Below, in pieces: positions 59,155-64,000 of a stretch of DNA of 64,000 nucleotides. The stretch is from Hymenobacter sp. J193 (lineage in GTDB: Bacteria; Bacteroidota; Bacteroidia; Cytophagales; Hymenobacteraceae): NCBI RefSeq assembly GCF_024700075.1, contig NZ_JAJONE010000001.1, positions 310,001-374,000 of the forward strand, read 5' to 3'. The notes under the pieces are model-generated. The model saw only the letters and a list, made by a program, of their open reading frames with translations. It was not told where the DNA came from and did not search any database. Numbering within the stretch: the first letter of the stretch is position 1; each line of letters starts with the position of its first letter. Both the position numbers and the translations under genes were made by a program.

Positions 59155-59691
59155 CTACGTACGGGAACGTGCCCCGGAAGATTCTCCGCGTGTGTTCAGT
59201 TGCATGATTTCGGCTGGCGTCAGCAGCTTCATCATGTCCAGCACGATGATGATGCGTCCTTCCAGCCGGGCAATACCTTCAATGTATTTTTCCTGAATCC
59301 CGTTGTCCTGGATGAATTCGGGGGCTTTCTCAATGGCTGAGATGGGCAGGGAAAGCGGCTGGGGCACTTCCCGCACTACAATGCCGATGGTGTAGTCCTT
59401 GGCCTCAATGGCCAGCGTGTAGGACAGCCCCTCGGTGGTAGGCTGATGGCCGCGGCGCAAGCCAAACCGCTCCTCCAGATCGATGATGGCAATAATGTCG
59501 CCCCGCAGGTTGGCAATGCCCTTCACGAAAGCGGGCGTTTTGGGCATCTGGGCAATTTCCGGAGTGATGGTCACTTCCTTTACCTGCTCGATGCGCACGC
59601 CGTATTCCTCGCTGCCCAGCTTGAAAATAATCAGCTGAATAACGGCTTCCTGAACGACCTGCTTTTTACTTACGCTGGCTTCTGTTTGCAT
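59155..59691 (-). CDS. cheW: CheW coupling protein
   Basis: A 178-residue protein from ATG 59691. The CheW domain covers about residues 16-160: QLIIFKLGSEEYGVRIEQVKEV, VKGIANLRGDIIAIIDLEERFG and IARLEGRIIIVLDMMKLL. It links receptors to the CheA P5 domain in signalling arrays. It lies 78 bases downstream of the poly-HAMP chemoreceptor gene. Confidence 0.93.
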   Translation of the reverse strand: MQTEASVSKKQVVQEAVIQLIIFKLGSEEYGVRIEQVKEVTITPEIAQMPKTPAFVKGIANLRGDIIAIIDLEERFGLRRGHQPTTEGLSYTLAIEAKDYTIGIVVREVPQPLSLPISAIEKAPEFIQDNGIQEKYIEGIARLEGRIIIVLDMMKLLTPAEIMQLNTRGESSGARSRT

Positions 59692-59769
59692 ACTGCTGCG
59701 CTTGAAACGCTACCGGCTAAAGGCCAGCGGTGGAGCACCACCGCGCGCCCACTTGCCGACGCTCCGAAA

Positions 59770-62700
59770 CTATTTGCCTTTGTTTTTGGAAGATTTACGG
59801 GGCGTGGTTTCCGGCTTGTTGGTTGATTCCGAAGCATCAGCGGCCTTTTCAGGGGCAGCGACCCGCGCTGGCTTGGTAGTAGCCTTAGCAGCCGGTTTAG
59901 CCTGAGCCACTGAGGGACCCTTAGCCGGCGCAGCCTGCCGCGCTACCGACGTAGCCGGACGGGCAGCCTGTCGCGTTACCGGACCCTGCTGCCGCCGCAC
60001 GGGCTGCTTGGCTTCGGGCTTCACCTGTTGAGCCATACGCCGCAGACCGCGCCGAACGGGTTCAGGCTCGGGCTCGGGCTCCACGAATTCGATCAGCTGG
60101 AAGTTGGACAAGCCTGCCTGCAGGTCGTCGGCAATGTCAGCCAGCTTCTGGCTGGAAGCCGTGAGTTCCTGCATGCTCGAAGAAAGCTGCTTGGCCGTGC
60201 CGGCTACCTGCTGCGTACCCGAAGCCGTCTGCTCGGCAATGGCTACCACTTCCTCCACGTACTTTACTACGTCGCCAATCGAGGTTTTCTGCACCTCGGT
60301 AGCCGTGAGGATGTCGCGGGAAGTGCGAAGCGTCTCGCCGCTGGAGGTGGCAATGTTCTTAAAGGCACTGGAGGCTTCGAACGTAGCGTTTTTGCCTTTG
60401 AGTACCCGGCCTTCCATGGTCGAAATAGCGGTGGCGGCGGAGGTCGTATCTTTCTTTACGTCTTCTACCAGCGTGGCAATTTCGTTGGCCGACTTGCGGG
60501 AGCCTTCGGCCAGCTTGCGGATTTCCTCGGCTACTACCGCGAAACCCCGACCAGCTTCCCCGGCCCGGGCCGCTTCGATAGCGGCGTTCAGAGCCAGCAG
60601 GTTGGTTTGCGAGGCAATGTCGGTAATCACGCCCAGCGACTTGCTGATTTCCCCGGAACGGGTGCTCAGTACTTCAATGGTGCGGGCCGTCTGGGCGGCG
60701 GCGTTGGAAATTTCTTCCATGTTCTTCACCACCTCAGCTACCGTTTTCAGACCCAGTTGCGAGGTTTGCTCACCCAGGATAGCGGCTTTGATACCGACGT
60801 CGGCTTTGCCGGCCGTTTCCTTGGTGGCCGTCATGATCTCCTCGATCAGCTTGAAGGCCTGGTCGGTCTTGAGGGCCTGGTTCTGGGCGCCTTCTGCCAT
60901 CTGTTGCATGGCCAGGGCCACATCAACCGTGACGCGGCTCATCTCCTGGCCTTTGCCGGCCATTTCCTCCGACGACGACCCCACAACCAACGAAGAGTCG
61001 TTGATTTCACCGAGCAGCTCGTTCAGGTTCTCCACGGCCAAGTTAAGCGCATCGGACATGGCCATGATGTCGCCGGCGGTGGGTACTTCCACGCGCTGGG
61101 TCAGGTCACCTTCCGATATGGCGCGCACTACGCGGGCCACTTCCAGTACTGGGGAGGCAATGGATTCGAGCAGGGCGTTGAGCGTATCCACGAGTTCTTT
61201 CCAGGAGCCCGATACGCCACCTACTGTGGCGCGTTCCGTCAGCTTGCCTTCCACCCCGGCTACCTTGGCCACCCGGCTAACTTCTACGGCCAGTCGGTTC
61301 AGGTCATCCACCATTCGGTTGATGGTGTCGGCCAGATCAGCTACTTCGCCTTTGGCTTCCAGGGTCAGCTTCTGAGTAAGGTCACCTTTCGATACGGCGG
61401 TTACTACTTTCACCAGCCCTCGTACCTGCGTGGTGAGGTTGGAGGCCATGGTATTTACCCGGTCGGTCAGCTCCTTCCATACCCCGCTCACGCTGGGCAC
61501 GTTGGCCTGACCACCGAGACGGCCTTCCGTGCCTACCTCAAGGGCCACGCGGGTTACCTCGCCGGCAAAGATGTTGAGCGAGTCCACCATCCGGTTGATG
61601 TTGTCCTTCAGGTCGAGCAGCTCGCCTTTTACATCAACGGATACTTTCTGGCTCAGGTCGCCACGGGCTACGGCGGTGGTTACGTTGGCAATGTCCCGCA
61701 CCTGGCTGGTGAGCGAGGCGGCCATGAAGTTTACGTTGTCGGTGAGGTCTTTCCAGGTTCCGCGCACGTTGGGCACCACAGCCTGGCCGCCCAGCTTGCC
61801 TTCGGTGCCTACTTCGCGGGCCACGCGGGTTACTTCGTCGCCGAACGTGTTCAGGGAGTCCACCATCTGGTTGAGGTTTTCCTTCAGCTGGAAAAGCTCG
61901 CCCTTTACGTTTACCGTAATCTTCTGCGACAAGTCGCCGCGGGCTACGGCCGTGGCCACGTTGGCAATGTCCCGCACCTGAGAAGTCAGGTTGCTGGCCA
62001 TCGTGTTTACGTTGTCGGTGAGGTCTTTCCAGGTACCCGACACGTTCGGCACGTTGGCCTGACCGCCCAGAATACCCTCGGTACCCACTTCGCGGGCCAC
62101 GCGGGTTACTTCCCCAGCGAAGATGTTCAGGGAGTCCACCATCTGGTTCAGAATGTTCTTCAGATCCAGCAGCTCGCCTTTTACATCTACCGTTATTTTC
62201 TGGGTCAGGTCACCTTTAGCTACGGCGGTAGCTACGTTGGCAATGTCCCGCACCTGAGAGGTCAGGTTGCTGGCCATCGTGTTTACGTTGTCGGTCAGCT
62301 CTTTCCAGGTACCGCCTACGCGGGGCACGTTGGCCTGGCCGCCCAGCTTGCCTTCGGTGCCTACTTCGCGGGCCACACGGGTTACTTCCCCGGCAAAGAT
62401 GTTCAGGGAGTCCACCATCTGGTTCAGAATGTTCTTGAGCTCCAGAATTTCTCCCTTCACATTCACCGTCATCTTCTGCGACAAGTCGCCGCGGGCTACG
62501 GCGGTGGCCACGTTGGCAATGTCCCGTACCTGGCTTGTCAAGTTCGAAGCCATGTAGTTTACATTGTCAGTCAACTCCTTCCACACACCGGCCACGTTCG
62601 GTACCGAGGCCTGGCCCCCCAGCTTTCCTTCCGCGCCTACCTCGAGGGCCACGCGGGTTACTTCGCCGGCGAACAGGTTGAGCGAGTCCACCATCTGGTT

Positions 62701-64000
62701 CAGGTTCTGCTTCAGCTGTAGCAGCTCCCCCTTTACATCTACCGTAATCTTCTGGCTCAAGTCGCCGCGGGCTACGGCCGTGGCTACGTTGGCAATGTCC
62801 CGTACCTGAGAAGTCAGGTTGGCGGCCATAGTGTTTACGTTGTCCGTCAGGTCTTTCCAGGTACCAGCTACGTTGGGCACTACAGCCTGACCGCCGAGGC
62901 GGCCTTCGGTACCCACTTCCTGGGCCACGCGGGTTACCTCGCCGGCGAACAGGTTGAGCGAGTCCACCATCTGGTTCAGGTTCTGCTTCAGCTGTAGCAG
63001 CTCCCCTTTTACATCTACCGTAATCTTCTGCGTCAGGTCACCCTTGGCTACGGCCGTGGCCACGTTGGCAATGTCGCGCACCTGACTCGTCAGGTTGCTG
63101 GCCATGTTGTTTACGTTGTCCGTCAGGTCCTTCCATACGCCGCCCACGTTCGGCACCGAGGCCTGACCACCCAGCTTTCCTTCGGTACCCACTTCCTGGG
63201 CCACGCGGGTTACTTCGCCGGCGAACAGGTTGAGCGAGTCCACCATCTGGTTCAGGTTCTGCTTCAGCTGCAGCAGCTCGCCCTTTACATCTACCGTAAT
63301 CTTCTGCGTCAGGTCACCCTTCGCTACGGCGGTAGCCACGTTGGCAATGTCGCGCACCTGACTCGTCAGGTTGCTGGCCATGTTGTTTACGTTGTCCGTC
63401 AGGTCTTTCCAGATGCCGCCCACGTTCGGTACCGAGGCCTGGCCACCCAGCTTTCCTTCTGTGCCTACTTCCTGCGCTACGCGGGTTACTTCGCCAGCGA
63501 AAACGTTGAGGTTGTCAATCGTTTTGTTGATGGTTTCGGCCATCACCTTGAAGTCGCCCGACACCGGAATCTGGAAGGATTCGTCGAGGTTGCCGCGGCT
63601 GATGTTCTTGAGTACTTTGCCTACCTCCAATACCGGTACGGCAATGCTGTCTACCAGGCCGTTGATGTTGTTGATCATGTCGCGCCAGAAACCGGCCGCA
63701 TTTTCGGCGGAGGCGCGGGCTTTCAGGTTTCCTTCCACCCCGGCCACCTTCGAAATGCGCGACACCTCGCCGCCTACCCCGCCAATCATTTCCACCATGG
63801 AATTGTAGGCTTCGGCTATTTCGGCGAAGATGTCGTCGTTCTGCTTGGTGAGGCGCACCGATACGTCGCCTTTCTTGAAGGCATCGAGGGCGTAGAGCAC
63901 GCGGTTAAGTTGCTCATTGACATAGTCAGGAGCTTGGTCGGCTATTTCGGCCCGCACCACTCCCCGCTTGCGCGTGCTGTCACTCGTAACGGCCGTGCCT
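59770..64000 (-). CDS. Giant methyl-accepting chemotaxis protein with a long HAMP array (5' end outside window)
   Basis: The frame is open to the window edge, giving at least 1409 codons; the start lies beyond it. Visible residues begin with HAMP-like modules. About ten 92-residue double modules follow; seven of them are nearly identical, with the pattern [16 protein letters not shown] and GxWKxLTDNVNxMAxNL. Next is a classical MCP signalling hairpin with [27 protein letters not shown] split around its tip and [20 protein letters not shown]. The last 75 residues are a basic, Ala/Pro/Lys-rich tail. No ligand-binding domain or membrane helix is visible, so any sensor would be in the missing N terminus. 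Confidence 0.93.
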   Translation of the reverse strand, partial: GTAVTSDSTRKRGVVRAEIADQAPDYVNEQLNRVLYALDAFKKGDVSVRLTKQNDDIFAEIAEAYNSMVEMIGGVGGEVSRISKVAGVEGNLKARASAENAAGFWRDMINNINGLVDSIAVPVLEVGKVLKNISRGNLDESFQIPVSGDFKVMAETINKTIDNLNVFAGEVTRVAQEVGTEGKLGGQASVPNVGGIWKDLTDNVNNMASNLTSQVRDIANVATAVAKGDLTQKITVDVKGELLQLKQNLNQMVDSLNLFAGEVTRVAQEVGTEGKLGGQASVPNVGGVWKDLTDNVNNMASNLTSQVRDIANVATAVAKGDLTQKITVDVKGELLQLKQNLNQMVDSLNLFAGEVTRVAQEVGTEGRLGGQAVVPNVAGTWKDLTDNVNTMAANLTSQVRDIANVATAVARGDLSQKITVDVKGELLQLKQNLNQMVDSLNLFAGEVTRVALEVGAEGKLGGQASVPNVAGVWKELTDNVNYMASNLTSQVRDIANVATAVARGDLSQKMTVNVKGEILELKNILNQMVDSLNIFAGEVTRVAREVGTEGKLGGQANVPRVGGTWKELTDNVNTMASNLTSQVRDIANVATAVAKGDLTQKITVDVKGELLDLKNILNQMVDSLNIFAGEVTRVAREVGTEGILGGQANVPNVSGTWKDLTDNVNTMASNLTSQVRDIANVATAVARGDLSQKITVNVKGELFQLKENLNQMVDSLNTFGDEVTRVAREVGTEGKLGGQAVVPNVRGTWKDLTDNVNFMAASLTSQVRDIANVTTAVARGDLSQKVSVDVKGELLDLKDNINRMVDSLNIFAGEVTRVALEVGTEGRLGGQANVPSVSGVWKELTDRVNTMASNLTTQVRGLVKVVTAVSKGDLTQKLTLEAKGEVADLADTINRMVDDLNRLAVEVSRVAKVAGVEGKLTERATVGGVSGSWKELVDTLNALLESIASPVLEVARVVRAISEGDLTQRVEVPTAGDIMAMSDALNLAVENLNELLGEINDSSLVVGSSSEEMAGKGQEMSRVTVDVALAMQQMAEGAQNQALKTDQAFKLIEEIMTATKETAGKADVGIKAAILGEQTSQLGLKTVAEVVKNMEEISNAAAQTARTIEVLSTRSGEISKSLGVITDIASQTNLLALNAAIEAARAGEAGRGFAVVAEEIRKLAEGSRKSANEIATLVEDVKKDTTSAATAISTMEGRVLKGKNATFEASSAFKNIATSSGETLRTSRDILTATEVQKTSIGDVVKYVEEVVAIAEQTASGTQQVAGTAKQLSSSMQELTASSQKLADIADDLQAGLSNFQLIEFVEPEPEPEPVRRGLRRMAQQVKPEAKQPVRRQQGPVTRQAARPATSVARQAAPAKGPSVAQAKPAAKATTKPARVAAPEKAADASESTNKPETTPRKSSKNKGK
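61426..63357 (-). repeat. Seven 276-bp tandem repeats coding for HAMP double modules
   Basis: Seven consecutive units of exactly 276 bp (92 codons) encode nearly identical HAMP pairs; more divergent units lie on both sides (61150-61425, and 63358 upward). DNA identity between units is high enough to favour recombination and copy-number change, as well as assembly collapse. Confidence 0.88.

Noticed and set aside
60028..62721. Long plus-strand frame opposite the poly-HAMP gene
   Set aside because: It is the antisense shadow of the tandem 276-bp repeats; its apparent repeats follow the HAMP codons.

Overview
The window looks like chromosomal DNA of a high-GC member of the Bacteroidota, most likely Cytophagales and close to Hymenobacter. 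The evidence is the block DUF177-rpmF-plsX-fabH-efp-accB-accC, the lineage-typical DUF4290, DUF5686, DUF3109 and DUF4349 proteins, very few Shine-Dalgarno sites, and several TAnnTTTG boxes, the -7 element of Bacteroidota promoters. I see no rRNA, tRNA, CRISPR array, prophage or origin.

Layout. 1-1945: end of an unknown gene, a small membrane protein and a polytopic 4Fe-4S protein. 2063-3481: an AT-richer macro-domain gene with a complete IS5-type insertion sequence directly upstream. 3516-9459: exported hydrolase, Bcp peroxiredoxin and three glycosyltransferases. 9582-12040: a minus-strand operon with three of the accessory proteins usually found beside arsenosugar synthesis, but no ArsS or ArsM. 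12159-19144: stand-alone H-NOX, ECF sigma with anti-sigma, an aldehyde dehydrogenase, YdcF, a thioredoxin-like protein and a DUF885 peptidase. 19348-24120: a starch locus with a membrane-bound AraC regulator carrying a carbohydrate-binding domain, a SusA-like amylase and a PfkB kinase. 24392-34012: a lipoprotein NucA-type nuclease, a DUF5686 outer-membrane protein, an AI-2E-type permease, a HIT protein fused to a NuiA-type nuclease inhibitor, greA, a 2-hydroxyacid dehydrogenase and rsmA. 34206-43609: pepA, pdxA, an orphan HigA-like regulator and the lipid/ribosome/EF-P block. 43863-53948: lipoprotein alpha-amylase with CBM20, a methyltransferase, UvrD/PcrA, DUF4290, murA and small envelope genes. 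54119-64000: a chemotaxis operon transcribed leftwards (poly-HAMP MCP, cheW, cheY, cheB, cheA, cheC), followed by a ureohydrolase.

Four genes (SusA-like amylase, DUF5686, UvrD/PcrA, CheB) are each broken by a single-base indel in a run of 5-7 C or G. In every case one base restores the expected protein. Four such cases, including a housekeeping helicase, look more like homopolymer sequencing errors than pseudogenes, but phase variation is not excluded.

The most unusual features are: (1) the HIT-NuiA fusion, with an exported NucA-type nuclease encoded about 4 kb away; (2) the one-protein starch sensor-regulator beside its probable target; (3) an MCP with about 20 HAMP-like modules encoded by 276-bp tandem DNA repeats; (4) a recurring architecture in which leaders or intergenic gaps carry a locus-specific inverted repeat, often built from 7- or 8-base words; and (5) a terminator-like hairpin between the predicted greA promoter and its start codon.
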